A stretch of DNA of 64,000 nucleotides from Whitmania pigra (taxonomy: Eukaryota; Annelida; Clitellata; Hirudinida; Haemopidae): NCBI GenBank assembly GCA_021613335.1, contig JAJTWR010000431.1, positions 372,001 through 436,000 on the forward strand. Reading direction: 5' to 3'. The notes beneath the pieces were generated by a model that saw only the letters and a program-made list of their open reading frames with translations, was not told the DNA's origin and ran no database searches. Position 1 is the first letter of the stretch; each line of letters begins with the position of its first letter. Made by a program: the position numbers and the translations under genes. Below, one piece after another: positions 45,069 through 54,563 of the stretch.

Positions 45069-45774
45069 CCGGCTGTCGGCTGTTCATGGACAGGTCCGTG
45101 ACCGTTGTCCGGAAGAGCCGAAAATCCTGAGCAGCCTGCCACGCGGTCGCAAATGAGCAAGTCGCCTTTCGCGCGAGGTCGGCGATGGACAGATCCGGAG
45201 TTTGCTCGAGCACAGTCCAGAGGTCCGCCCGAAAGGTTGGCCCCATCAGCACTCGGTTTCGATAACCTGCGTGACGTCGAATCAGAACTTCCGGCGGTAG
45301 CACGTCTTCCCGTCTGTCCCGGAGTGTGCCCTTCGGTACGAGCATCTTCGACCCGAGGAAGCGCTCGTCCTCGCCTCGTCGCTGTAGCTGGAACGCGTTT
45401 CCAGCCGTCAGCAGTTCGACGATCTCGCCAGTGTTGTCGGATGCCAAGCGTTCCAGGCGGCGATCCTGCTTGAGCCAGCTCGCGACGGCTGCCCAATACG
45501 CGCGAACCCGCTGTGACTGATGGGCACGAACCAAGCGGATGAGTCGGTCGGCGTTGAGGTGCGGGTAATGAATCCCGAGCCAGGTCGTGAGCATGGCGAG
45601 TACCCGCAAGTCTCCATCATCCATCCCCGCAGCGGAGGCGTGCACCAGAGTGCTCTCGATGTCCGCATTCACCTCTGCCTTGGCGGCGAAATTCATGCCT
45701 ATGCCCGCCATGCGAGCCGTCAGCTCAGCGGGCGTGGGCATCGGCTCAAGAATGAATGCACGTCTAAAGCCCAT
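45034..45774 (-). CDS. Hypothetical protein with C-terminal helix-turn-helix
   Basis: Protein of 246 residues, largely helical. The last third (about 195-225, RADLWTVLEQTPDLSIADLARKATCSFATAWQAAQDF) looks like a winged helix; such modules occur in transcriptional and antitoxin-like proteins. A GGAG eight bases before ATG 45774 supports this start. A degraded part of the same gene is found at 49556-49665. The identical arrangement of a following 2-TM frame in both places suggests a mobile or duplicated unit. Function unknown. Confidence 0.6.
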   Translation of the reverse strand: MGFRRAFILEPMPTPAELTARMAGIGMNFAAKAEVNADIESTLVHASAAGMDDGDLRVLAMLTTWLGIHYPHLNADRLIRLVRAHQSQRVRAYWAAVASWLKQDRRLERLASDNTGEIVELLTAGNAFQLQRRGEDERFLGSKMLVPKGTLRDRREDVLPPEVLIRRHAGYRNRVLMGPTFRADLWTVLEQTPDLSIADLARKATCSFATAWQAAQDFRLFRTTVTDLSMNSRQPVTLGRSRRGLR

Positions 45775-45845
45775 GTCCGAGTCTCCGCCCGAGGTCGGCT
45801 ATCGTCGCCCTTACATGTAGTGGCCACTGCGATTGTATGTGGCTT

Positions 45846-46053
45846 CCCGGGAGTATGGTGGACTTCTGATGATGACCCAGCGCAGCCCGTTTGCTTTTGC
45901 GGCAGCCAAACGAATAACTCCCGACGTGCTCGCCTATGTCTCCGCGGCGGCGATGGCGATTGCCGGCGTCGCTGGGCCCTGGCTTGGCGAACTCGTCGCT
46001 TTCCGCAACGTGAACATCGCGATCGCCGCTGCGGCGCTGGGAGTCATCCCGTC
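45846..46053 (+). repeat. Copy 1 of a duplicated module encoding a two-TM peptide
   Basis: DNA nearly 90% identical by eye to 49733-49927. It opens at GGGAGTATGGTG and encodes MMTQRSPFAFAAAKRITPDVLAYVSAAA... from 45869, with two hydrophobic stretches (about residues 20-43 and 50-62). Identity stops at 46053, where IS3-type transposase sequence begins, so this copy is cut by an IS event. Confidence 0.8.
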
Positions 46054-46417
46054 GTTTAGCCGCCCCAGAATGTCCGACGACAACCCCTTCTCCGAGGCAC
46101 TCTTCCGGACACTGAAATACCGCCCATGCTTCCCGGAGGGCCCATTTGGCTCTCTGCTGGCAGCTCGACAGTGGGTGAATAACTTCGTAGCTTGGTACAA
46201 CAAAGAGCATCGCCACAGCGCGATACAATTTGTAACAGCCGACGAGCGGCACTACGGGCTTGAGGGCGAAGTCCTGGAACAACGTTGGCGCGTATGCGAG
46301 GCCGCTCGTCGTCGCCATCCTGAGCGCTGGAGTAAGGGCATCCGAGACTGGTCTGTAAAGGGCCCAGTGCATCTTGGAAAAACGCTTCGTGAGAGGGAGT
46401 TTGATTTGGCTGCCTAA
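46054..46417 (+). pseudogene. Truncated IS3-family transposase (C-terminal part)
   Basis: Only the last 120 codons remain. RPRMSDDNPFSEALFRTLKYRP contains the final Asp-Asn-x-x-x-Glu block of the DDE core, followed by WVNNFVAWYNKEHRHSAIQFVT, typical for IS3-family OrfB. The upstream two-thirds are missing and the reading frame is fused to the preceding module by chance. It differs from the IS at 49977-51215. Confidence 0.8.
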
Positions 46418-46450
46418 TCGCTACACGCGACATCTATCATGACACTCACC

Positions 46451-46485
46451 GCTCCCGCCTCGAACGCCCGAGCGTAGTACGGCTA
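46451..46485 (+). repeat. Imperfect repeat of a glycosyltransferase 3' end
   Basis: The sequence around GCCCGAGCGTAG repeats the end of the glycosyltransferase gene at 45043-45076 (APAASARA-stop there, APASNARA-stop here). The two copies flank the hypothetical gene and IS remnant, which resembles a flanking direct repeat of an insertion, though identity is only about 80%. Confidence 0.45.
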
Positions 46486-46541
46486 AGCACCCCGCCCCTG
46501 CACTTTTTGAAGGTAACAAGGGGCTCGTTGAAACGAAGCAT

Positions 46542-47996
46542 CTATTGAACTCGGCAGATCCACCCAACGACATTCTCGAAGATCGGAGCGCAGTTTTGAT
46601 TGAGCAACTCAGTTTCAACCGCCGTGGAACGTCCCTTTAACCGATTACGATCGACCACCGCGAAGGTATCCTTTTGGAAGAGCTTCGGGTCTGCAGCATC
46701 GCCAAAACGCCCAATTTGCTCCGTAAACCAAAACATTTGCGGCGAACCATCGCTGAAAACGACGACTGAAGATGTTCCTTGTACACCCATTGCCCGCCGC
46801 GAGAATGCACTGACATCTGCCCAATCCTGCTGATGCATTGGCCAGAATTTCTTTCCGCGGACAACCTGCCATCCCACCGCAAATAGGACCATCAATCCTA
46901 AAAGCCAGTGAAGACTCTTAGATGGAATCGAGATAACTTCGGCTGCCGCCCATCCAACCATCAACGCTATGCCCGGAAGGAGTATCACCCCATAGTACTC
47001 ATGGTGAGCAGCAAGGTTAGCACATAGTAGTATGTAGATGAGCACGGCACTGCCGAGGACCCACAATTGCCACGGAGTATTTCTTCGGCGCCAAAACAAC
47101 GTTAATAAAAGGATCACTGTTCCGAAGGGAAACAACCAAACGTCGAAGGGACGTTGTAAAAATGCCTGAATCCAGAACTCAGGCACTATCCATTCTTGCC
47201 ACACGTTTGCGACAGTGCGCATCACGTCGACACTATGAATGTTATTTACGAGTACCAGTTGGCGTGCGTAGTGATACCAGCAAAGCGGAACACCAACAGC
47301 AACTCCGGCAACGCCTATGATTCCAAGGAAGCGATGGACAGGCAATTTCTTTTGATACACAGCAAATAGGAAGACCGGCAGCAAATAGACGGCAGCAGGA
47401 AGCTTTACCAACGCTGCCGCCGAAGCCAAAGCAAATGCGAACAAAGTCGCTGGTAGCGTGGTAGCGCTTACTGAGGCAGCGAGAGCTGCCGCGGCGAGTG
47501 CTGCCGCAGCCATATCTGGTTGAGCAGTTCGCGAAAAGTATGGAGTGAGCGGAGACGTAGCGAAACAAATAACTGCCGCGAATGCAGCAGTACCACCAAA
47601 AACAGTACGTGCAGCTTTCCAAAGGGAAAAGGCGAGCAAGGCCGCACATAAAAGCGAAATCACTCTCCAGGGTGTGACGAAGTCGCCAGTAACGCACCCG
47701 ATCTGGCCGGAGACGTAATTGAGTACCGGAAACTCTAGGCCGGTGCGCCCGTCAGTTTCGCCTCGGCTATTGACGCGTGGCTCCATGAAGGGAGCTTTTT
47801 CAATACAGAAGTTCCTCGCTACTATCAGCCCATCGGTTTCTCGCCAAGCATGTGCGCCCGTCGGAGGCTCTCGCAGTGTTGGGAACGATTGAATTGCCCA
47901 CGAAGCGAGGCTAATTGCCGTTAGCGCGATGAGCACCTGTCGTTGCTTCTGTGTCGGGTGCTCGGCTGCGGCCATCTCCCTGCTACAATACCTCAA
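46542..47996 (-). CDS. GT39/ArnT-like membrane glycosyltransferase
   Basis: Polytopic protein of 484 residues with about ten membrane segments. The first periplasmic loop carries THAWRE-like GAHAWRETDGLIVARNFC near residue 47-64 and RTGLEFPVLNYVSGQIG near 83-100, as in PMT/ArnT-family enzymes that use lipid-linked sugars, where acidic residues in this loop are catalytic. ATG 47975 (MAAAEHP) is an alternative start. GC is lower than in surrounding housekeeping genes. Donor and acceptor are unknown. Confidence 0.75.
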   Translation of the reverse strand: MRYCSREMAAAEHPTQKQRQVLIALTAISLASWAIQSFPTLREPPTGAHAWRETDGLIVARNFCIEKAPFMEPRVNSRGETDGRTGLEFPVLNYVSGQIGCVTGDFVTPWRVISLLCAALLAFSLWKAARTVFGGTAAFAAVICFATSPLTPYFSRTAQPDMAAAALAAAALAASVSATTLPATLFAFALASAAALVKLPAAVYLLPVFLFAVYQKKLPVHRFLGIIGVAGVAVGVPLCWYHYARQLVLVNNIHSVDVMRTVANVWQEWIVPEFWIQAFLQRPFDVWLFPFGTVILLLTLFWRRRNTPWQLWVLGSAVLIYILLCANLAAHHEYYGVILLPGIALMVGWAAAEVISIPSKSLHWLLGLMVLFAVGWQVVRGKKFWPMHQQDWADVSAFSRRAMGVQGTSSVVVFSDGSPQMFWFTEQIGRFGDAADPKLFQKDTFAVVDRNRLKGRSTAVETELLNQNCAPIFENVVGWICRVQ

Positions 47997-48106
47997 ACTC
48001 CGGGCACGGGAGAGCGAAAAGATCCTGACCTACAACTGCTAGTCGCAACAGAGCAGGATGCTTTTCTGAATTTGACCTAGTACATATTCGTTGATAGTGG
48101 ACTCCA

Positions 48107-49534
48107 GTGACCGCTCAAAATCAAACAGAGCCCCGAATGATACTAGCACCGTTTACGCTGCTAGCACTGGCGGGAGTTGTCTTATTGTGTGTCCCGATAC
48201 TTATTCTTGCTCGCCGGTATTGTTTTCACAACTACGATCTCGGGATTTACAGTCAGGGGATTTCGGGGCTCAGCACCCTCAACCCAAACCCGTGGCTTTC
48301 CGCTCGAAACATACATTTATTTGCCGATCATTTTGAGCCAGTGCTGTTCCTCGCAGTTCCCTTGCATTTCATTTTTGGGACCCCTTGGGGTGGACTGCTC
48401 ACTGAATCGATGATGGTGCTGTTGTCGCTCCTACCTATTGCTTGGCTCGTCAAGTCGGGAGATGTGAGCAGGAGCGGAGGATTGCTCCTAGGGGCGCTGT
48501 TGTTGTTCAATTCGGCGACAGTGGTTGCATTAAACTTTCCGATCCATCCTGCGACCTGGGCGCTATTTCCATGGCTCCTCGTGGTCGCAGCTTTGATTCG
48601 CAAGAATAACATCATCACCATTGTAGGCCTCATTTTGCTCATGGCGTGCAGGGAAGAGTTCCCATTCGTTACACTTCTCATCGGCGGAGGACTGTTCGCC
48701 AAAGGGGAACGAAGACTCGGAGCGGGCCTACTTATTGTCTCTATTCTTTGGATCCTCTTTGCATTTCTCCTTCGCCCCATGCTGGTGGGGCCTGTCATGC
48801 CCTACGCCAGAGGCCTATTCATTGGTATTTTTGACGACCCCATCAATTACATTCGTGCCCGAATCTTCATCCTGCCGCTTTTCAAAACCCTCTGGTCGGT
48901 TTTCATCCCATTTGTGCCCTTAGTTATTTTGGCTATTCGAAATGGTAGTAAGGCCCCGATTTTACCAATCTTGATGGTAATTCCTCCACTCGCAATTCGC
49001 TTTTTTGGCCACGCATGGACGCACCACTATGGTTCGACTTTGGCGGTAGGGATGACTGGAATCTGTTTGGCTTGGATTGGGCCACAACCGCTGCCTCGCT
49101 GGACAATACTTTCATCCTTGGTGATGATAATCGCATTTGCGCCCCCATTAGTGAAAATCGATGCTCAAGCTTTTGTGCCGGAGCTCAGCGTACGATTCGG
49201 ATCTCGGTGTCCGGGAACACCTGAGCGGCTCCTGGCCCTCGACGAAACGATATCTGAAATCCGTGCCCATCCAGGCCCTATACTTGTCGAAGGTAATCTC
49301 GTTCCGGCATTAGCTGAGCGTACGGACGTATATATGGCGGGAGGGGAATTCCCCAATATCCAAAAGTATACGGCGGTATTGGTGGAACAACTTCCTTACG
49401 GCAATACTTGGCCTATGCCAAAAGGTCGTCTTGAAGAGCTTTTACAAATTTGGAAGAGTTCCCCTGGAACGGAAGTCATTCGCGACGATGCCCAGGTCTT
49501 CTACGCCCACGGTCGCTTCGAGCACTCGAAATGA
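48107..49534 (+). CDS. DUF2079-family membrane protein
   Basis: Polytopic protein of 475 residues with about nine to ten hydrophobic segments. The N-terminal NYDLGIYSQGISG near 43-55 and ADHFEPVLFLAVPLHFIFG near 73-92 are the DUF2079 signatures. These proteins resemble GT-C glycosyltransferases, but their function is not settled. The start is GTG 48107 or ATG 48137. Low GC. A second, broken DUF2079 gene lies at 51217-52521. Confidence 0.8.
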   Translation: MTAQNQTEPRMILAPFTLLALAGVVLLCVPILILARRYCFHNYDLGIYSQGISGLSTLNPNPWLSARNIHLFADHFEPVLFLAVPLHFIFGTPWGGLLTESMMVLLSLLPIAWLVKSGDVSRSGGLLLGALLLFNSATVVALNFPIHPATWALFPWLLVVAALIRKNNIITIVGLILLMACREEFPFVTLLIGGGLFAKGERRLGAGLLIVSILWILFAFLLRPMLVGPVMPYARGLFIGIFDDPINYIRARIFILPLFKTLWSVFIPFVPLVILAIRNGSKAPILPILMVIPPLAIRFFGHAWTHHYGSTLAVGMTGICLAWIGPQPLPRWTILSSLVMIIAFAPPLVKIDAQAFVPELSVRFGSRCPGTPERLLALDETISEIRAHPGPILVEGNLVPALAERTDVYMAGGEFPNIQKYTAVLVEQLPYGNTWPMPKGRLEELLQIWKSSPGTEVIRDDAQVFYAHGRFEHSK

Positions 49535-49555
49535 GTAGCTGCACAATCTGCTGGA

Positions 49556-49665
49556 ACATCAATATAGGCGCGAACCCAGCGGATGGGACAATTGGCGTTG
49601 AGGTGCTGGTGATGAATCCCGAGCCACTTCGTGAGTACGGCGAGTACTCGAAGCACACCACCGAA
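49556..49665 (-). pseudogene. Fragment of the hypothetical gene seen at 45034-45774
   Basis: About 100 bases with roughly 75-80% identity to 45525-45630, including the block GGCGTTGAGGTG and ATGAATCCCGAGCCA. Only the part coding for the TTWLGIHYPHLNADRLIRLV region is preserved, with stops around it. It precedes the second copy of the two-TM module exactly as in copy 1. Confidence 0.7.
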
Positions 49666-49732
49666 CGGTAGGGGCCCAGGGGGTAAAATTGAAGATGTGC
49701 GCCGAGACGCAGCAGTCCGTGGATCTGCCGGG

Positions 49733-49976
49733 AGTATGGTGAACTTCGGATGATGACCCCTCGCAGCCCGTTCGCGGTAGCGGCAGCCAACCGAATTACT
49801 CCCGACGTGCTCGCCTATGTTTCTGCGGCGGCGATGGCGGTTGCCGGCGTCGCTGGGCCATGGCTTGGCGAACTCGTCGCTTTCCGCATCGTGAACATCG
49901 CGATCGCCGCTGTGGCGCTGGGAGTAGCGCTCTTCAACCCTTCCGCAGCGCAGGCTCCCTTAAGTCGGCATGAGCT
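49733..49976 (+). pseudogene. Copy 2 of the two-TM module, cut by an IS3-family element
   Basis: Starts ATG 49750 (MMTPRSPFAVAAANRITPDV) and codes for two hydrophobic stretches, then VALFNPSAAQAPLSRHE up to the IS left end at 49977. Whether it was the 5' part of the DUF2079 gene beyond the IS or an independent small membrane protein cannot be decided; the frame runs on into IS sequence by chance. Confidence 0.7.
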
Positions 49977-50021
49977 TGGCCCGATTTCGTGGACACCTCG
50001 GATGTGTGAGAGACTGGACAT

Positions 50022-50318
50022 ATGTTCAAGCGAAAGCGGCGAAAATTCACAGAGGAATATAAAGCAGAAGTGGTGGGGCTTATTGCCAGCACTGGCAAGA
50101 GCGTGTCCCAGGTGGCGAAGGAGCTTGAATTGACTGATTCAGCAGTGCGGCTCTGGGTCAAGCAGGCTGCTGTAGATTCGAAACGTGACCCCAATGGCCC
50201 CCTGACGAGTGAGGAGCGCGCGGAGCTCACACGTCTTCGGAGGGACTTCAAGACGCTCGAGCAGGAAAAGGCCTTTTTAAAAAAGGCCTGCGCCTTCTTT
50301 GCCCGGGACGGCAAATGA
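50022..50318 (+). CDS. IS3-family OrfA (transposase helix-turn-helix protein)
   Basis: Protein of 98 residues: helix-turn-helix (KFTEEYKAEVVGLIASTGKSVSQVAKEL) followed by the leucine-zipper-like coil ERAELTRLRRDFKTLEQEKAFLKKA. It ends in an ATGA overlap with orfB. The A6G run at 50279-50285 would let a -1 frameshift fuse it to OrfB. Confidence 0.9.
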   Translation: MFKRKRRKFTEEYKAEVVGLIASTGKSVSQVAKELELTDSAVRLWVKQAAVDSKRDPNGPLTSEERAELTRLRRDFKTLEQEKAFLKKACAFFARDGK

Positions 50319-51190
50319 GCTTCGAGCTTATCAAAGCGGAGAAGGCGAGATTCCCCACGGCAATGATGTGCAGAGCGCTCGAAGTCTCCCGCTCTGGGTA
50401 CCACGCTTTTGAGACCCGTGGCTCATCCAGTCGCGACGTAGAGCAGCAGAAGCTCGACGTTGCCACTGCGGCAATATTTGCCGAGGAGAAGGGGCGCTAT
50501 GGTGCTCCCCGCGTCGAGAAGGAGCTGCGCCGCAGAGGTACCCAGACGAGCCAAAAGCGTGTGGCTCGCTCAATGGCAAAGCAGGGGTTGAAGGCACGTC
50601 AGCGCCGACGCTGGAAGCGTACGACGGACTCCTCCCACCAAGAGCCAATTGCTCCAAACCTCCTCGCCCGCGACTTCAAGGCACAGGTCCCGAACTAGGT
50701 TTGGGTATCCGACACCACCTACTTGCCAGTCATCGAGGGATTCATTTTCCTCGTGGTCATCATCGACTTGTTTTCACGGAAAGTCGTCGGTTGGACCTTG
50801 GGTGACTCTCTTGATGCAGAGCTGTCGCGGGAGGCCCTGCGGAAAGCGGTGGCACAGCGAAGTCCTCCCCCTGGTTTGATATTTCACTCTGACCGGGGCA
50901 TCGAATTCGCGGCAGAGAAATTCCGCAAGAAACTAGAACACATTGGGGCTGTTCAGAGCATGAGCCGCAAAGGGAACTGTTGGGACAATGCCCCTGCGGA
51001 GAGCTTCTTCTCCACCCTCGAATTCGAAATGACCCCAAATGCAACCTGGCGCAAGGCAGAGGACATGCAGAACGAGATGTTCAACTTCATCGAGAGCTAC
51101 TACAATGCAAGGAGGCTTCACTCGCACAACGATTATTGCAGCCCAAACGAGTCTGAATTCAACTGGCGTTCATGCGCCCTGGTTACTTAA
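50315..51190 (+). pseudogene. IS3-family OrfB transposase with an in-frame stop
   Basis: Catalytic part of the transposase, about 290 codons. A TAG at 50696-50698 interrupts it right before VWVSDTTYLPVIEGF, where the first Asp of the DDE triad sits; a CAG-to-TAG change would explain it. Downstream of the stop the frame is open and has FSRKVVGW, HSDRGIEFAA (second Asp) and CWDNAPAESFFSTLE (Glu). As written the element cannot make the full transposase. Confidence 0.88.
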
Positions 51191-51216
51191 ACTAGGTGTA
51201 CGAAAAATCGGGGCAA

Positions 51217-52521
51217 GGCCAAGTTCGATTTCAGCGTCTACGACTGGATGCTGGAGAGTACGCATCGCGGGCGCATCGGTTACTCGCCCATCTATGACGT
51301 GCCCCACCTGGGAGTGCATTCCTCCTTCCTCCTCTTGGCGCTCGTTCCGCTCCACGCCGTTTTTCGAACCCCTTGGCTGATGCTCCTCCTCGGGCCGCTG
51401 GTCCTCTTTTTTGGGGTCTTGCTCTTGCCGCGACTCGTTCGCTGGAGCGCGAGCGCCGCCAATGCGACAGACCGGCAGCCATCCGGGCTCCTCTTGCTGG
51501 GGCTCGCCCTCGCCTACCTTGCGAATCCGTGGATTGGCCCCCTCGTCTCCGAAGGCTTCCGGATCGAATACGCCATTCTACCTCTCACGCTCGCCTTCCT
51601 CGTAACCTGGGTGGAGCGTCGGCGGTGGTGGATGCTCGCAAGTGTGTTGGGGCTACTTCTCACCAAGGAGGACACCGCCTTGTTCCTTGTCGGCTTCACC
51701 GTTGGTGTTCTCCTGGTCGAGCGGCAGCGATGGCGCGAGGCCTTGGTTCTAGCGGCCGCAAGCGTGCTCTTCCTCGCCTCTACGTCGGGGTTGTGCAACC
51801 CCGCCTGCTCGATGGGCCACCATTCTATGCTTCCTACTGGAGCGACTTTGGGCCAACGCCCTTTTCGGCGGTGCTGGGCATGCTGCCTGAACCGTCGAAG
51901 GCGATTCATCGGGTGCTCACTTCCGGCATGTGGAACCTCCTCGCGCCGGCACTTCTCCTGCCGCGCCTCTCGGTGAGAGGTAGCGCTGCTCTGTTACCGC
52001 ATATTGTCCTCTTGGGTGCCGCAACCCAAATCGCAATGCACGACATCTTCGGCTACTAAGCGACTCCACTCATCGCTTGGATTCTCTTTGGTCTGCTTGA
52101 TGTGCACCGAAGGTGGCGCGCATCGAAAGTCTTCTTGCGTCATCGGGCGCTGGGATGTGTCGTACTCGCAGCGGTTTTCACGTTCCCACTCTTCGGCAAC
52201 GGCTACGCAAAATCTGCGCACCCAAACTGGCAGCGAGTCTCGGCCATGAGCGAAGTACGCGCAGCACTCCAAGGCAGCCTGCACATCTGCGCCCAAGCGA
52301 TTCTCATTCCACATCTCGGCTATCCGCCAAAACTTGAACCGCTCTTCGAATGGGGCTGCACCGAGTCACCAGACCTAGTCATCGTCGTCAACCCGCAGCT
52401 ATTTCCGTGGCCATTCCAGCGAGAGCAACTCGAAGGGCTCATCGCTGGCTGGCGAACGACGCACAACGTCCGCGAACTGGGCGAGGGCTTTCTCCTCGTC
52501 AGCAAGCACGAACCCCGTTGA
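51217..52521 (+). pseudogene. DUF2079-family gene, truncated by IS and mutated
   Basis: Begins right after the IS with KFDFSVYDWMLESTHRG and VPHLGVHSSFLLLALVPLHAVF, the DUF2079 signature region, so the N-terminus is lost. A one-base deletion near 51776-51784 shifts the frame (ASVLFLA then YVGVVQPRLL), and a TAA at 52057-52059 interrupts HDIFGY-x-TPLIAW, after which the same frame continues to 52521 with a soluble C-terminal end. Three independent lesions show it is dead. Confidence 0.82.
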
Positions 52522-52566
52522 GGCGCGCCTCGCCGAACGCTCAAGGCCTTACGCGCCCTCGTTCGC

Positions 52567-53124
52567 TCAGGCGAATGGCTTTAAGACTTTGTGGATGTTG
52601 GCGGCGATGTCGTCGACCGTGCCGACGCCATGCACCGTCTTCAAGAGGCCACGCGCTTCGTAGAGTGCCTTTAGGGGCGCCGTGAGCTTCCGAAATTCTT
52701 CGAGGCGCTTCAGCACCGTAGCAGTGTCGTCGTCGGCGCGGCCGCGGCCCTTCATGCGCTCCAAGATGACCTTGTCATCCACTTCGAGCGAGACCACGAC
52801 GTCGAGCGGGCGCTTCAAGCGAGCGAGCGCTTCGTCGAGCGCCTTCGCCTGCGGCACCGTGCGCGGGAACCCGTCCAGGAGGAAGCCCTTTGTGCAGTCG
52901 GCCTGTTTGATGCGCTCTTCGACGATGCCCACCACGAGCTCGTCGGGAACGAGTTTCCCGGCGGCCATGAGCGGCCCGGCCTGCTTGCCGAGCGGCGTGC
53001 CCGCCGCAACGGCGGCGCGGAGAATGTCACCCGTAGAAATCTGCGGAATAGAGAACTGCTGCACGACTCGTTGAGCCTGCGTTCCCTTTCCTGCGCCTGG
53101 GGGTCCAAAAAATACGATTTGCAT
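52567..53124 (-). CDS. adk: Adenylate kinase
   Basis: Short-form adenylate kinase of about 185 residues. The P-loop GPPGAGKGTQ is at residues 7-16, ISTGDILR near 30, LDGFPRTVPQA near 83-93, and the LID is short (no zinc-finger), with GRGRADDD after it. It keeps AMP, ADP and ATP in balance. It is the last gene of the secY block; GTG 53127 is an alternative start. Confidence 0.93.
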   Translation of the reverse strand: MQIVFFGPPGAGKGTQAQRVVQQFSIPQISTGDILRAAVAAGTPLGKQAGPLMAAGKLVPDELVVGIVEERIKQADCTKGFLLDGFPRTVPQAKALDEALARLKRPLDVVVSLEVDDKVILERMKGRGRADDDTATVLKRLEEFRKLTAPLKALYEARGLLKTVHGVGTVDDIAANIHKVLKPFA

Positions 53125-53145
53125 CACACCCTCCGACCTCAGACC

Positions 53146-54510
53146 TTAACTCGCGAGCGAGCTGCGAACCCTTCCCCGAATCTTGGGGCCACGCGGACCT
53201 GCGAACCCATCATAGCTTCTCGTGATGAGGTGCTGTTCAATTTGCTGAACGGTATCGAGCGCGACGCCCACGACAATCAAGAGCGCCGTTCCACCGAACG
53301 GGAAGTTCACGTTCAAAGTACCGGCGATGACCGACGGGATGACGCAGATGGTGGCGAGGTAGAGCCCGCCGCCGATAGTGAGCCTATGCAGAACTCGCTC
53401 AATGTACTCCGTGGTCTGGCGACCAGGACGGATGCCCGGGATGTAGCCACCTTGCTTCTTGATGTTGTCGGCAACTTCGTCGGCCCGGAAAATCACAGAG
53501 GTATAGACGAACGAAAAGAGGACGATGAGGACGACGAATATCCCGTTGTAAATCCACACGCTGCGCTGGATGAATTCCTGCACGCCCGCCATCGACGGAA
53601 GCCAGTTCCCGAGAGTCGCCGGGAAGGCGAGGACCGCGCCCGCGAAAATCGGCGGGATGACGCCGGAGGTGTTGACCCGGAGCGGGAAGTACGTCGCCTG
53701 GCCGCCGAAGGCCTGCTGCCCGGCGATGCGCTTCGCATACTGAACGGGAATCCGCCGCATGCCGCGCTCGACGAACACCACCGCGGCGATAATCACCACC
53801 ATGAAGAGCGTGAGCGCAATCGCCGCGCCGACCGAAACCGAGTCTGCGGAGACTGCTTCGGTGAGCATTTGCGCTGCCGACGGGATGCGGGCGACGATGC
53901 CCGCGAAGATGATGAGCGAGATGCCGTTGCCGATGCCGTTCTCAGTGATGCGCTCGCCGAGCCACATGACAAAGGCGGTACCGGCGGTGACGCTCACTAC
54001 CGTCATGAAGGTGAACCAGACGGTGTTGATGCCGTCGGGGACGACGACTTGGTCGATGGCGCCGCCGGTGACGTCGCTTGCGGAACGACCGAGCGAGTAG
54101 AGGAAGCGAGAGATTGCGATGCCCTGGACGACCGAGAGGAGAATCGTCGCGTAGCGGGTGTACTGGTTGATTTTCTGGCGCCCACCGGCGCCTTCCTTCT
54201 GCAGCCGCTCCAGCGTCGGGATGACCCGGGTAAAGAGCTGCATCACGATGCTCGCGGAGACGTAGGGCATGATGCCCATCGCGAAAATCGACATCTGGTC
54301 GAGCGCACCGCCGGACACCAAGTTGAACAGGTTGAGGAGTCCGCCTTGGCGGCGCTGTTCCGCCATGAAGGCGTTCATCGCCGTCCGGTCGACGCCGGGC
54401 GTGCTGATGAAGATACCCAGGCGATAGACCGCGAGCAGCCCGAGTGTGTAGAGCAATCGAGCTCGGAGCTCTGCTACGCGAAAAATATTGGCAATGACGC
54501 TCAGAACCAT
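53146..54510 (-). CDS. secY: Protein translocase subunit SecY
   Basis: Ten-segment membrane channel of 454 residues. Family landmarks include PGVDRTAMNAF near 38, the plug-proximal GGALDQMSIFAMGIMPYVSASIV region near 67-90, GERITENGIGNGISLIIFAGI near 185, and the C-terminal QGGYIPGIRPGRQTTEYI loop and KIRGR tail. The gene follows rplO as in most spc operons. Confidence 0.95.
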   Translation of the reverse strand: MVLSVIANIFRVAELRARLLYTLGLLAVYRLGIFISTPGVDRTAMNAFMAEQRRQGGLLNLFNLVSGGALDQMSIFAMGIMPYVSASIVMQLFTRVIPTLERLQKEGAGGRQKINQYTRYATILLSVVQGIAISRFLYSLGRSASDVTGGAIDQVVVPDGINTVWFTFMTVVSVTAGTAFVMWLGERITENGIGNGISLIIFAGIVARIPSAAQMLTEAVSADSVSVGAAIALTLFMVVIIAAVVFVERGMRRIPVQYAKRIAGQQAFGGQATYFPLRVNTSGVIPPIFAGAVLAFPATLGNWLPSMAGVQEFIQRSVWIYNGIFVVLIVLFSFVYTSVIFRADEVADNIKKQGGYIPGIRPGRQTTEYIERVLHRLTIGGGLYLATICVIPSVIAGTLNVNFPFGGTALLIVVGVALDTVQQIEQHLITRSYDGFAGPRGPKIRGRVRSSLAS

Positions 54511-54563
54511 GTCGCTCCCATCATCCTATACGCCTGACGGACTCTATGTAACTGAGCTCCGGA

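Larger units (their letters stand above)
49977..51215 (+). mobile_element. IS3-family insertion sequence
   Basis: About 1.24 kb bounded by imperfect terminal inverted repeats: TGGCCCGATTTCGTGGACAC at the left end and the complement of TGCCCCGATTTTTCGTACAC at the right. It contains overlapping orfA and orfB in the -1 relation usual for the family, with an A6G slippery heptamer (50279-50285). The transposase has an internal stop. No clear 3-4 base target duplication is seen, so the ends may have recombined. Confidence 0.85.

Noticed and set aside
45833..46417. Single chimeric protein of 194 residues
   Set aside because: Its N-terminal part matches the repeated module and the C-terminal part is a transposase end; fusion is by truncation, not a designed protein.
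49977..51215. Target-site duplication of the IS3-family element
   Set aside because: The three or four bases flanking the two ends do not match.
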